From Burkholderiales bacterium (GTDB lineage Bacteria > Pseudomonadota > Gammaproteobacteria > Burkholderiales > SG8-39), in the NCBI GenBank assembly GCA_017880775.1, contig JADGRQ010000015.1, positions 1-64,000 on the forward strand: a stretch of DNA of 64,000 bases, read 5' to 3'. Under the pieces are notes generated by a model. It saw only the letters and a list, made by a program, of their open reading frames with translations, was not told the origin of the DNA and did no database searches. The stretch's first letter is position 1. The number at the start of each line of letters is the position of its first letter. The position numbers were made by a program, and so were the translations under genes. Positions 8,908-17,420 of the stretch are shown in pieces.

Positions 8908-9933
8908 ATGACTCAATCCAACCGCCAATACCGACTGGCCGCCCGCCCGGTCGGACTGCCCAAGCACAGCGACTGGAAACTCATCACCGAGCCCGCCGCC
9001 GATCCCGCCGACGGCCAGTTACTGGTCAAGGTGCTGCAGCTTTCGCTCGATCCGGCGATGCGCGGCTGGATGAATGAAGGCAAGAGCTACATCCCGCCGG
9101 TTGGCATCGGCGAGGTGATGCGCGCGGGCGGCGTAGGCATGGTCGTCGCTTCGAAGAATCCGAAGTTTGCGGTGGGAGACCATGTCAGCGGCGGCTTCGG
9201 CATCCAGGAATACTGCCTGATCGACGGCAAGGAACTGTCGCGCATTGGCCTGGTGAAAATCGACCTGCGCCTGGGGACTTTGTCGCAGTGGCTCAATTCG
9301 CTCGGCATGCCCGGCATGACCGGGTACTTCGGACTGCTGGAAGTCGGCAAACCAAAGGCCGGTGAAACAGTGGTGGTCTCGGGTGCAGCCGGCGCAGTCG
9401 GACAGACGGTGGGCCAGGTCGCGAAGATCAAGGGCTGCAGGGCGGTAGGCATCGCCGGCGGCAAGACCAAGTGCGACTTCGTGGTGCGCGAGCTGCACTT
9501 CGACGCGTGTATCGATTACAAAGGCGGCAACGTCAGGGACGGATTGAAGGAACACTGCCCGAAAGGCGTCGATGTCTACTTCGACAACGTCGGTGGCGAA
9601 ATCCTCGATACCGTGCTGACGCGCATCAACCGCAGCGCGCGCATCGTCATCTGCGGTGCGATCTCGCAGTACAACAATACGACCCCCGTGAAGGGCCCGG
9701 GCAACTACCTGTCGCTGCTGGTCAACCGCGCGCGCATGGAAGGCATGGTGGTGTTCGACTACGCCGACCGCTACGCGCTTGCAGTCAAGGACATCGCGCA
9801 GTGGATGAAGGAGGGCAAGTTCGTCTCGAAGGAAGACGTCGTCGCGGGCATCGAGAACTTTCCCGATACCCTCAACAAGCTGTTCAGCGGCGAGAACTTC
9901 GGCAAACTGGTGCTCAAGGTCGCGGAGGGCTGA
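8908..9933 (+). CDS. NADP-dependent oxidoreductase, MDR superfamily (CurA / leukotriene B4 dehydrogenase-like)
   Basis: A 341-residue zinc-independent medium-chain dehydrogenase/reductase. The nucleotide-binding signature is VVSGAAGAVGQTVGQVAKIKG, followed by GIAGGKTKCDF for NADP phosphate. FDNVGGEILDTVL and the NRAR-containing C-terminal part are typical of the CurA/PTGR1 group that reduces alpha,beta-unsaturated ketones. It lacks the structural and catalytic zinc cysteines of alcohol dehydrogenases. It probably shares a transcript with the upstream dienelactone hydrolase; the physiological substrate is unknown. Confidence 0.9.
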   Translation: MTQSNRQYRLAARPVGLPKHSDWKLITEPAADPADGQLLVKVLQLSLDPAMRGWMNEGKSYIPPVGIGEVMRAGGVGMVVASKNPKFAVGDHVSGGFGIQEYCLIDGKELSRIGLVKIDLRLGTLSQWLNSLGMPGMTGYFGLLEVGKPKAGETVVVSGAAGAVGQTVGQVAKIKGCRAVGIAGGKTKCDFVVRELHFDACIDYKGGNVRDGLKEHCPKGVDVYFDNVGGEILDTVLTRINRSARIVICGAISQYNNTTPVKGPGNYLSLLVNRARMEGMVVFDYADRYALAVKDIAQWMKEGKFVSKEDVVAGIENFPDTLNKLFSGENFGKLVLKVAEG

Positions 9934-9995
9934 ACGGCTCGAACGCTTGACAATACCGGCACCGATGCCCAATCTCGACCAAGGAGGAAACAAGC

Positions 9996-10988
9996 ATGGT
10001 CAAGTCGCTGCGTAAGCGGAATTTCGATCCGGTTCGCCGTTCGATGCTGCTGGGCGGCGCGGCAACGCTACTGATACCGAACCTCGTGCTCGGACAGGCA
10101 AAACCGACGGTGCGCATCGGCGTTCCGACGAAGACGTATTTCCCGACCATCATCGCGGAGACGGCGATCCGGCAGAAGCTGTTCGACAAGGAAGGCATCA
10201 ACGCCGAGCTGACGATCTATCGCAGCGGCGCGGAGGGTTTCGAGGCGCTCGCCGCCGGCGCCGCCGATCTGATCTACAACTCCTCCTCCAGCGTTGCGGC
10301 CGGCCTGGTCAAGGGCGTGAAGTCCAAGTGCGTCGCCAACGGCGCGCTTGGTTACTACGGCTGGCACATGATGGTGAAGCCGGACTCCCCGATCCGGAAA
10401 CTCTCCGAGCTCGCGGGCAGGAAGGTGGGCATCACCTCCGCGGGTTCCGGATCGGACATACTCGCGCGCTGGACCCTGGCGGACCAGAAGATCGAGTTCA
10501 CCCGCGCGCCGCTGGGCGGCGGCGGGCTGGTGCCGAACCTGCTGACGGGCAACGTCGAGGCCACCGTGCTCTATTCGCCCCTCACTTACCAGGTGATGCA
10601 GGCGAAGCAGGCGCGCTCGATCGCCGATTTCGGCGAACTGGTGCCCGCGCACTCGACCGGAAGCTGGATCGCCACCGACAAGCTCATCGCCGAGCGTCCG
10701 CAGGCGCTGCAAAAGGCGCTGAACGCGCTGTATGGCGGGGTCGCCTTCCTGCGCGCGCCGCGCAACCGGGCCGCCGCGGTGAAGCTGATCGCCGAGGTCG
10801 ACGAGATTGCCGACTCGATCGCTGCGGCCGAGCTGGACGGGAACATCGTCCGGCTCTCGGCCACCGGCGAGTTCAGGAAGGAATGGATGGATCGCGCGCT
10901 GGAAATGGCCAAGCTCATCGGCATGACCAGCCTCGCGCCGGTGAACGACATCTACGTCACCACTTTCAATCCGGTTCCGACGGCGTAG
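9996..10988 (+). CDS. ABC transporter substrate-binding protein (NrtA/SsuA/TauA type)
   Basis: A 330-residue periplasmic binding protein, first gene of a four-gene importer. The N-terminus has a Tat-like or unusual Sec signal (twin Arg before a hydrophobic stretch, VRRSMLLGGAATLLIPNLVLG) and the mature part starts near residue 35. The fold resembles NMT1/SsuA receptors for nitrate, sulfonates, taurine or pyrimidine precursors; specificity is not visible. A strong ribosome site (AAGGAGGAAACAAGC) precedes the ATG. Its stop overlaps the GTG start of the first permease. Confidence 0.9.
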   Translation: MVKSLRKRNFDPVRRSMLLGGAATLLIPNLVLGQAKPTVRIGVPTKTYFPTIIAETAIRQKLFDKEGINAELTIYRSGAEGFEALAAGAADLIYNSSSSVAAGLVKGVKSKCVANGALGYYGWHMMVKPDSPIRKLSELAGRKVGITSAGSGSDILARWTLADQKIEFTRAPLGGGGLVPNLLTGNVEATVLYSPLTYQVMQAKQARSIADFGELVPAHSTGSWIATDKLIAERPQALQKALNALYGGVAFLRAPRNRAAAVKLIAEVDEIADSIAAAELDGNIVRLSATGEFRKEWMDRALEMAKLIGMTSLAPVNDIYVTTFNPVPTA

Positions 10989-11731
10989 TGAAAATAGTCG
11001 TCGCGCGCCTCGCGCTGCTGGCGCTGGTGCTGGCGGCGTGGGAACTCCTGCCGCGCCACCAGATCGTCAATCCGCTGCTGCTGCCGCCCCTGGGCGACGT
11101 GCTGGGCATGCTGGGCGAGTTGCTGCAGCGCCCGCAGGTGCACCTGGCGATCGGCGTGACCGCCGCCGAAGTGGTGGTGGCCTTCGTGATCGCGGTGCCG
11201 CTGGGGGCGGCGCTGGGCGTCCTGATCGCCGAGAACGAATATCTGGGCGACGTGTTCAAGCCGGTGCTGTTCTACGTGTTCAGCATTCCGAAGTCGATCT
11301 TCCTGCCGATGTTCATCCTGGTGTTCGGCATCAGTTTCGCGCAAAAGGTCGCCTACGCCGCCTTCACCACGACCTTCGTGGTGATGCTGAGCGCGGCGGC
11401 GGCGGTGGAGTCGGTGAAGCAGGACTACCTGCTGGTGGCGCGCTCCTATGGCGCGACGCGCACGCAGATCCTGCTGCGCGTCTACGTGCCCAGCATGATG
11501 CCGCTGCTGCTGGAGGCGCTGCGCATCTCGATGATCTTCAATTTCACCGCGGTGATGATCGCCGAGATGTATGCCTCGCGCGCCGGCATCGGGCACCTGA
11601 TCGCCGGCTGGGGCGAGAACTTCCAGATGCGGCAGCTTTTCGCCGGCGTCATCCTGCTCGCCGCGGTGGCGATCCTGTTCAACGAGACGGTGCGGACCCT
11701 GGAGGCGCGGTGCAGCACGTGGCGAACCTAG
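10988..11731 (+). CDS. ABC transporter permease (SsuC/TauC type)
   Basis: A 247-residue inner-membrane permease with about six membrane segments. The coupling-loop (EAA) motif is around YLLVARSYGATRTQILLRVYVPSMMP. The GTG start at 10988 shares its first base with the TAG stop of the binding protein, and its 3' end overlaps the ATPase start by 22 bases, so the genes are translationally coupled. With the permease at 12528 it probably forms a heterodimeric channel. Confidence 0.9.
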   Translation: MKIVVARLALLALVLAAWELLPRHQIVNPLLLPPLGDVLGMLGELLQRPQVHLAIGVTAAEVVVAFVIAVPLGAALGVLIAENEYLGDVFKPVLFYVFSIPKSIFLPMFILVFGISFAQKVAYAAFTTTFVVMLSAAAAVESVKQDYLLVARSYGATRTQILLRVYVPSMMPLLLEALRISMIFNFTAVMIAEMYASRAGIGHLIAGWGENFQMRQLFAGVILLAAVAILFNETVRTLEARCSTWRT

Positions 11732-12531
11732 CCCGGCGCGAGGAGGCGCGGCAAGAGCAAGTCGCGATCGAGGTCGCGAACCTGAGCCACGTCTATGCCG
11801 GCGCGCAGGGCGCCGTACCGGCGCTGGAAGACATCTCGATGCGCGTCGGCGCCGGGCGCTTTGTGGTGATCGTCGGGCCCAGCGGCTGCGGCAAGACCTC
11901 GCTGCTGATGATGCTGGCGGGACTGCGCTCGCAGGGCCAGGGCACGATCCTTTGCCATGGCCGCCCGATTCCAGATCCCGATCCGCAGCGCGTCGGCGTG
12001 ATCTTCCAGGAGGCGAGCCTTTATCCCTGGCTCACGGCGCTGGACAACATCGAATTCCCGCTGAGCCTGCGCGGCGCCCGGGATAGGGAAACCCGGGAAG
12101 AGCGCCGCGAGCGCGCCGAGGCGATGCTCAAGCTGGTCGGCCTGGAGGGCTTCGGCGAGCGCTATCCGCACGAGCTGTCCGGCGGCATGAAGCAGCGCGT
12201 GTCGATCGCCCGCGGACTGGTCCAGGACCCGCCGGTGCTGCTGATGGACGAGCCGTTCGCCGCGCTCGACGAGCAGACGCGCATGACCATGGGTCACGAA
12301 CTGCTGCGAATCTGGTCGACCACGTCGAAGACCGTCGTCTTCATTACCCACAGCCTGACCGAGGCGGTCTACCTGGCGGACGAAGTGCTGGTGATGTCGG
12401 CGCGGCCGGGAAGGATCATCGACCGCATTCCGGTTGCGCTGCCGCGCCCGCGCAGCTACGAAATGATGGCGACGGACGTATTCGGCCAGCTGCGCGAGCG
12501 CATCTGGCAGCAGATCCGCAAAACCCCATGA
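11710..12531 (+). CDS. ABC transporter ATP-binding protein (SsuB/TauB/NrtD type)
   Basis: A 273-residue ATPase powering the importer. Walker A is GPSGCGKTS, the Q-loop is FQEASLYPWL, the signature is LSGGMKQRVSIARGL, Walker B is VLLMDEPFAALD and the switch His is in FITHSLTEA. The GTG at 11710 is chosen because it gives a short N-terminal tail before the conserved strand; a second in-frame GTG lies at 11719. It sits between the two permease genes and overlaps the second by ATGA. Confidence 0.92.
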   Translation: MQHVANLARREEARQEQVAIEVANLSHVYAGAQGAVPALEDISMRVGAGRFVVIVGPSGCGKTSLLMMLAGLRSQGQGTILCHGRPIPDPDPQRVGVIFQEASLYPWLTALDNIEFPLSLRGARDRETREERRERAEAMLKLVGLEGFGERYPHELSGGMKQRVSIARGLVQDPPVLLMDEPFAALDEQTRMTMGHELLRIWSTTSKTVVFITHSLTEAVYLADEVLVMSARPGRIIDRIPVALPRPRSYEMMATDVFGQLRERIWQQIRKTP

Positions 12532-13340
12532 GGCGATCCCTGACGCTTCCCGCGCCCGCCACGGTCCGCCGTGGAATGCTCGTTGCCGTTCTGCTGTTAT
12601 GGGAGCTGGTGCCGAGAACCGGGCTGCTGCCCGAGCTTTTCCTGCCCGCGCTGTCGAGCACGCTTGCGGTGCTGTACGAGGACTGGCGCATCTACTCGGC
12701 GGCGCTTCTGGTGACCCTCTACGAGGTTGCCCTGGCGATGGTCATCGCCTGCGGCGGCGGGATTGTCGCCGGCGCCGTGGTGGGCGGAATTGCGCGGCTG
12801 CGCGACCTGCTGTTGCCGGTCTTCTCCAGCCTCTACGCGGTGCCCATCGTGATCCTCTATCCGGTGTTCACCGCGTGGTTCGGGGTCGGCCCGGAATCGA
12901 AGATCGCCTTCGCCGGTATCTACGCCTTCTTCCCGGTCATGCTGTCGACCGCGGCAGGCATCCGCACCATCGATCCGCAGTTCATCGTCGCGGCGCGCAG
13001 CATGGGGGCGACCCTGACGCAGCAGGTCACTCGCGTGATCATCCCGGCGTCGCTCCCCACAGTGTTCGCGGGCCTGCGACTGGGCGGCGCGCTGGCCATC
13101 ATCGGCGTGGTCGTATCGGAGATGCTGACCGCGGCGGCGGGCATCGGGTATCTCGTGACGCTCAACCGCACGATCCTCGACAGCCCACGCGTATTCGCCG
13201 CGCTGCTGATGATCCTGATCCTGTCGGTCGCGTATTACATGCTGGCGCGCGCAATCGAGCGCCGCATGGTGGTCTGGCAGTCCGCCGGACGTTCGCCGAA
13301 AGCTGCTCGACCGGAAAACGCCGTAGTCGTCCCCGCGTAA
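12528..13340 (+). CDS. ABC transporter permease, second subunit
   Basis: A 270-residue membrane permease with about six membrane segments and an EAA-type loop (FIVAARSMGATLTQQVTRVIIPASLP). It overlaps the ATPase gene by ATGA and is the last gene of the importer operon. Its stop codon lies inside an interspersed palindromic repeat (13329-13348), so the last few residues (NAVVVPA) are repeat-derived. The presence of two different permease genes suggests a heterodimeric channel. Confidence 0.9.
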   Translation: MRRSLTLPAPATVRRGMLVAVLLLWELVPRTGLLPELFLPALSSTLAVLYEDWRIYSAALLVTLYEVALAMVIACGGGIVAGAVVGGIARLRDLLLPVFSSLYAVPIVILYPVFTAWFGVGPESKIAFAGIYAFFPVMLSTAAGIRTIDPQFIVAARSMGATLTQQVTRVIIPASLPTVFAGLRLGGALAIIGVVVSEMLTAAAGIGYLVTLNRTILDSPRVFAALLMILILSVAYYMLARAIERRMVVWQSAGRSPKAARPENAVVVPA

Positions 13341-13348
13341 GCGGGGAC
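13329..13348. repeat. Interspersed palindromic repeat (GTCCCCGC-gtaa-GCGGGGAC)
   Basis: A perfect 8-bp inverted repeat with a 4-base loop spanning the stop codon of the permease gene. It belongs to a class of mobile palindromes common between genes of Proteobacteria; read on the other strand it encodes the tell-tale GPRLRGDD string. It could act as a transcriptional or RNA-stability element between the importer operon and the downstream MetE-like gene. Confidence 0.7.
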
Positions 13349-13370
13349 CCAGCTCCACAAGGAGAACTTC

Positions 13371-14411
13371 ATGCCCCTTCCCCCGCATCTTCTGCCGACC
13401 ACCGTCGTCGGCAGCTACCCGCAGCCGGATTGGCTGGTGAACCGGCAGATGCTGTCGAAAGTCGTGCCGCGCACGCGCATGCGGGAAATCTGGCGCATCC
13501 CCGAGCCGTTCCTGGAACAGGCACAGGATGACGCCACCGTGCTTGCGATCCGCGACATGGAACGCGCCGGCATCGACATCATCACCGACGGCGAGATCCG
13601 CCGCGAAAGTTATTCCAACCGCTTCGCCACCGCGCTCGAGGGCCTCGATCTCGACCGTCCGGGCCAGGTGAAGACGCGCTCGGGCGCGATGACGCCGGTG
13701 CCGCGCGTGGTAGGGAAGATCCGCCGCAGCCGCGCAGTCGAGTTACGCGACACGCAGTTCCTGCGCCGCAACACCGACCTGCCCGCCAAGATCACCCTGC
13801 CCGGGCCGTTCACCATGGGGCAGCAGGCGAAGAACGAGTTCTACCGCGACGACGAAGAGATGGCGATGGACTTCGCCGACGCGGTCAACGCGGAGGCGCA
13901 CGACCTGCAACAAGCGGGCGCCGACATCATCCAACTCGACGAGCCCTGGCTGCGCAACGACCCGGAAGGCGCGAATCGCTATGCGGTCAAGGCGATCAAC
14001 CGCGCGCTGAAAGGGATCACCGTTCCAACGGTGGTGCACCTGTGCTTCGGCTACGCCGCGGTGGTGCCGGGCGCGGCCAAGCCCACCGGCTATTCCTTCC
14101 TGCCGGGGCTGGCGGACTGTATCGCGCAGCAGATCTCCATCGAAGCGGCGCAGCCGAGGCTCGACTTGGGCGTGCTGAAGGATCTGGCCGGCAAGAAGAT
14201 CATGCTCGGCGTCCTCGACCTCGGCGACGCCGCCATCGAGACCCCCGGGCAGGTGGCGGAGCGGCTCCGCGCGGGACTTAAATTCGTCGCGCCCGAAAAC
14301 CTGATTGCAGCGCCGGATTGCGGCATGAAGTACCTGGCGCGCGAGGTCGCCTTCGGCAAGTTGAAGGCGCTGGCGGCCGGCGCCGCGATCGTGCGCAGGG
14401 AGATTTCGTGA
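13371..14411 (+). CDS. MetE-like (cobalamin-independent methionine synthase C-terminal domain) methyltransferase
   Basis: A 346-residue single-barrel protein of the UROD/MetE superfamily, equivalent to the C-terminal half of MetE. Putative zinc ligands H223 and C225 (VVHLCFGYA), E258 and C317 (APDCGMKYL) are present, so a thiol methyl transfer is likely. The N-terminal folate-tail-binding half is missing; such short forms are known and often act with unusual methyl donors. The start follows CAAGGAGAACTTC. It may be co-transcribed with the ABC importer 30 bases upstream, from which it is separated by a palindromic repeat. Confidence 0.85.
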   Translation: MPLPPHLLPTTVVGSYPQPDWLVNRQMLSKVVPRTRMREIWRIPEPFLEQAQDDATVLAIRDMERAGIDIITDGEIRRESYSNRFATALEGLDLDRPGQVKTRSGAMTPVPRVVGKIRRSRAVELRDTQFLRRNTDLPAKITLPGPFTMGQQAKNEFYRDDEEMAMDFADAVNAEAHDLQQAGADIIQLDEPWLRNDPEGANRYAVKAINRALKGITVPTVVHLCFGYAAVVPGAAKPTGYSFLPGLADCIAQQISIEAAQPRLDLGVLKDLAGKKIMLGVLDLGDAAIETPGQVAERLRAGLKFVAPENLIAAPDCGMKYLAREVAFGKLKALAAGAAIVRREIS

Positions 14412-14424
14412 GCCTGCTTCGGTT

Positions 14425-14505
14425 AACTCTTTGGACCTTCTGCAGCGAGCGCATGAGTTTCGCGATCGGAATCTCCGGAAGCAGCCTGGGCCACTCGGAG
14501 TAGCT
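14425..14505 (-). pseudogene. Remnant of the 3' end of an NHL/beta-propeller gene
   Basis: On the minus strand the sequence reads SYSEWPRLLPEIPIAKLMRSLQKVQRV, which aligns with the C-terminus of NHL-repeat (six-bladed propeller) proteins and with the second remnant at 26677-26886 (SYVEFPRMFP..MRSLQKLRRVM). No propeller blades are left upstream. The frame continues without its own start and runs into the metE-like 3' end. The two remnants share the 19-nt string at 14437-14455 exactly. Confidence 0.6.
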
Positions 14506-14634
14506 CAAGCGATACGAAAACTCATGCGCCCCCGGCGATAGAGCAGACCCGGCAAGGCGGCATTGCCAGCATGAGCAGCAGTGCAGCCTATACCGCATGA
14601 GCCGATCGAGATCCAGGCGCGAATGGCGAGACGA

Positions 14635-14802
14635 TCAGAGAGGTATACCGAGATGATTCCTTATGAGGTAAACCACGAACGCCACAAGGACGCCCCCAAC
14701 AATCATAAGACTCATGATCAGGAGCGGGTTCTTGTGCCACTCGTAGCCAGGTTTTCTGCCTTTTGGTGGTTTGGCATTGGCGCAAAGTTTGTCGCTGTTC
14801 AT
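14635..14802 (-). CDS. Small single-pass membrane protein (55 aa), hypothetical
   Basis: A 55-codon frame with a Lys/Pro-rich cytosolic N-terminus (KPPKGRKPGYEWHKN) and one clear membrane helix (residues ~27-46, PLLIMSLMIVGGVLVAFVVY) followed by a basic LIRNH. A good ribosome site (AAGGGACGG) lies 5-7 bases before the ATG at 14802. Competing frames on both strands lack this coherence. No family is recognised. It is the first gene inside the accessory segment. Confidence 0.55.
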   Translation of the reverse strand: MNSDKLCANAKPPKGRKPGYEWHKNPLLIMSLMIVGGVLVAFVVYLIRNHLGIPL

Positions 14803-14893
14803 GTCCGTCCCTTGAAAGCAAGACGGACAGACTAAACATGTGGAGTTGGTAAATCATGATTTGCACGGAATCGCGCGAATTCCTGCAAGGCGT

Positions 14894-15511
14894 CTACTTT
14901 ATGCGATGTTTTGTCGTTCCTTTCCCAGCGTCTATATACGCGGACTGAATGCGTTCTTGCGCGTCGAACATCTCCCGGCTTTTTCGCTGCTTGTAGGGAA
15001 AATCAAGTTGCTCGCGTGCCTGCTTGATTGCGGAGTCCTTGCTCATCTTCGACTTGGCGATCAGCTCGCTGGCGGCATCCCAAAGCTTTCCCCGCAGTTG
15101 CACATCCCGGCGAGCCTTCGTCGCGCGTTCGCCCCGTGCCGGAAGTTTCGATCCCAATCCGAATAGCTCGTGGAGATTGCTCGGCTTTTGATGCACTTTC
15201 TTGTTGATGTCGAGAATTTCATCGCCCAGCCAGTACGGGAGCGGGACGTTTTCCTGAACGCAATAGATCAATGCCGTAAAGATGGCAGTACGATTTCCGT
15301 CCTTAAGCTGCTGCTCGTAGTGGTCTAGGATTCGATGCAACTTGTCATAGCCGGAGAATCGAAACGAGGGTCGGCGCTCCGCGCGAATATAGCGATTGAC
15401 CCGCACGCCGTACAAGAAATCGACCCACGATTTTTCCAACGGTTCGAGCGCGGTCTCAATCTTGTTGAGCGGATGCCGATCAAAATCCGGCTCGAAAAGT
15501 TTCTTAGTCAT
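14894..15511 (-). CDS. Hypothetical protein (205 aa)
   Basis: A soluble, charged protein with no signal peptide or membrane segment. N-terminal half: helical, with NKIETALEPLEKSWVDFLYGVRVNRY and an aromatic-rich middle. C-terminal half: Lys/Arg-rich helices (residues ~125-205) that could bind nucleic acid. I do not recognise the family. Base composition and codon use are AT-richer than the housekeeping genes around it, in line with acquisition by transfer. About 225 bases with no gene separate it from the divergent Mrr-like gene. Confidence 0.7.
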   Translation of the reverse strand: MTKKLFEPDFDRHPLNKIETALEPLEKSWVDFLYGVRVNRYIRAERRPSFRFSGYDKLHRILDHYEQQLKDGNRTAIFTALIYCVQENVPLPYWLGDEILDINKKVHQKPSNLHELFGLGSKLPARGERATKARRDVQLRGKLWDAASELIAKSKMSKDSAIKQAREQLDFPYKQRKSREMFDAQERIQSAYIDAGKGTTKHRIK

Positions 15512-15737
15512 TCGCTGTTCCCCTTCGTACGCATCGGCAGTTCACCGCACCGCCGTGCTCTGCCGGCCGATAGCGACGACGGTGGCGCCGTCACGCGCGG
15601 CGATCAGTTGCCATTCATACGCCTAAATCATTGTCGGTCGACGTTGAGTTTATTTTTTACGATTGGCATTGTCCCGGTTTCCTAATTTGGCCGGGTGGCG
15701 CATCATGGCGAATCGCTCATAGTTCCAGTGTGCCCCG

Positions 15738-16655
15738 ATGGTTCGAAGAAAAAAAGAAGGCGGAATCCACGTCTTTCTGGCCGCGCCATGGTGGGTGTCA
15801 GCGGTAGTCGCTGTGGCGGGTTTTATTGCGTTCCAGTGGATTGTTCCTGCCATCACCGCTAACAGTCCGATCCTGAAGGTTTTCGGTCCGACCTTTAAGC
15901 TCTTTGGGTACTTCATTGGCGCAATTTTCGGTCTGATTGCAGCCGTGAATTTCTTCCGGCATCGACCTATGCACAGCGTCGCTTCATCTGAGTCCGCGAG
16001 GGAATATGTTCCTTCCCCAATACCGCCAGGCACTCCGACTACCGACCAAGTTACCAAGACCTGGGAAGACATGATGGCGAGGGCTCCCAAGCCGGAACCC
16101 AAGCCGATAATATGGTCGCTCGAACTCCTGCGACGAATCGAGTGGAAGCGATTCGAGGAACTAACCGCCGCTTTCTATCGTGAGATTGGACTCCGTTCGG
16201 AAACCATCCGATGCGGTGCCGACGGAGGCATAGACGCCAAACTGTTCAAAGGCGACTCTCCCGATCCGACTGCCATTGTCCAGTGTAAGGCATGGAACGC
16301 TCGCCCTGTCGGGGTCAAGCCTGTGCGCGAATTGCTCGGGGTTATGACGCACCAAAACATCCCCGAAGGTATTTTTATCGCCACCGGAGCCTTTACTAAC
16401 GAGGCAATCGAATTCGCCAAGTCGAATCCCATTGATTTGGTCAGTGGCTCGACCTTCATGGGAATGATCCAAAAACTATCTGCCGAACAGCAAGAAAAAT
16501 TGTTGGCTGTTGCCACGGAGGGGGAATTCACTACTCCTACATGCCCATCTTGCGGCATCAAGATGGTATGGCGCAAATCTGAGCGAGGCGACTTTTGGGG
16601 GTGCAGCAACTACCCTCGGTGCAAGCAAGTGTTCCACGTAGCATCTGCGAAGTAA
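15738..16655 (+). CDS. Membrane-anchored Mrr-type restriction endonuclease with topoisomerase zinc ribbon
   Basis: A 305-residue three-part protein. Two membrane helices lie at about 14-35 and 50-72. The Mrr-like PD-(D/E)xK nuclease domain follows (residues ~130-250), with E140, D166 in GADGGIDAKL and Q182-C-K184 in IVQCKAW, a complete catalytic set. The C-terminal zinc ribbon of the topoisomerase I type uses C269, C272, C289 and C295. Mrr-family nucleases act on modified or foreign DNA; membrane anchoring suggests action on incoming DNA at the envelope (inference). It stands alone in its orientation and is AT-richer than the chromosome. Confidence 0.87.
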   Translation: MVRRKKEGGIHVFLAAPWWVSAVVAVAGFIAFQWIVPAITANSPILKVFGPTFKLFGYFIGAIFGLIAAVNFFRHRPMHSVASSESAREYVPSPIPPGTPTTDQVTKTWEDMMARAPKPEPKPIIWSLELLRRIEWKRFEELTAAFYREIGLRSETIRCGADGGIDAKLFKGDSPDPTAIVQCKAWNARPVGVKPVRELLGVMTHQNIPEGIFIATGAFTNEAIEFAKSNPIDLVSGSTFMGMIQKLSAEQQEKLLAVATEGEFTTPTCPSCGIKMVWRKSERGDFWGCSNYPRCKQVFHVASAK

Positions 16656-16711
16656 CGGACGCAGAATTTCCTCGTCCGACATCTCTGGTGTGTAGTCGGT
16701 CCAGCCGCGGA

Positions 16712-16738
16712 TCAGGGGTCAGAGTGAGCTGACCCTGA
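16712..16738. repeat. Imperfect palindrome of the GGGTCAG type (REP-like or terminator)
   Basis: TCAGGGGTCAG and CTGACCCTGA form a stem with one bulged base and a 6-base loop. It lies between the Mrr-like gene and the next gene. There is no T-run, so termination is doubtful; palindromes with this core (GGGTCAG..CTGACCC) are common REP-like elements of Proteobacteria. No transposase is adjacent. Confidence 0.5.
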
Positions 16739-16784
16739 CGGCTCAAGTTAAGCCCTTCGGTCTAGGGTGCTTAGGGAGACGAAC

Positions 16785-17420
16785 ATGGACGACTATCTAC
16801 CGCCGATCCACATCAAGATCAACGTTCCGCCACGTCGATTTCTTAATCGAATGGCGAAGATCGCCAAGACCTCCGGGACATTTCGCGTCGAGAAACGCTA
16901 TGACGCCCTCGGCCAGAAGAGTTTTGACGTCGTTAATCTCCGTTACGCGGGGAAATCTCCACACCGGAATGTTGGTGGCCAACTTATCGCCGACTCGGAG
17001 GATGAGGGTTCTATCGCTGTCGAGATGCGCGCACAGCGCTGGAGCCAAGCAGATCCACCGACCTACGATACCTACAGCGCCGCAGCAAGAGACTTGATCA
17101 CACCGCTCCTTCACACGTACAACTCACAGTCTCGTACGCGGCACCGCATGCACATCCCCGCGAAGGAGAAGCTAGAGCCGAAACTTCCTTCACAGTGCAC
17201 CAAGCTATTTCAGCAATTCACAGTCCTTGCCAATAAATCTGCCTTGCACCCTCTCGACTGGACGCGCTTCTATAAATTCGTGCGGAACTGCCGCATCCGA
17301 ACGCGTTTGTCCGAAGATGAGATGGCGCGCCTTCTGATGAAAGAGGGCTTCAGCGAAGAGTACGCGCAACGTATCTCTGGAATCTATGCGCACCTCTGCA
17401 ACTTCAAGAGGCTCATGTAA
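16785..17420 (+). CDS. Hypothetical protein (211 aa)
   Basis: A soluble protein beginning MDDYLPPIHIKINVPPRRFL, preceded by AGGGAGACGAAC, which fixes the start at 16785 rather than the GTG at 16767. The N-terminal ~110 residues look mixed alpha/beta. The C-terminal ~90 are helical and basic, ending in a compact helical unit (SEDEMARLLMKEGFSEEYAQRISGIY). No known motif was recognised. Composition is AT-richer than the flanking chromosome, and it lies between two nuclease-like genes, so a defence-related role is possible but unproven. Confidence 0.7.
   Translation: MDDYLPPIHIKINVPPRRFLNRMAKIAKTSGTFRVEKRYDALGQKSFDVVNLRYAGKSPHRNVGGQLIADSEDEGSIAVEMRAQRWSQADPPTYDTYSAAARDLITPLLHTYNSQSRTRHRMHIPAKEKLEPKLPSQCTKLFQQFTVLANKSALHPLDWTRFYKFVRNCRIRTRLSEDEMARLLMKEGFSEEYAQRISGIYAHLCNFKRLM

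Noticed and set aside
14581..14835. 84-codon plus-strand frame opposite the 55-aa membrane protein
   Set aside because: It has no ribosome site and no coherent structure, whereas the minus-strand frame has both.
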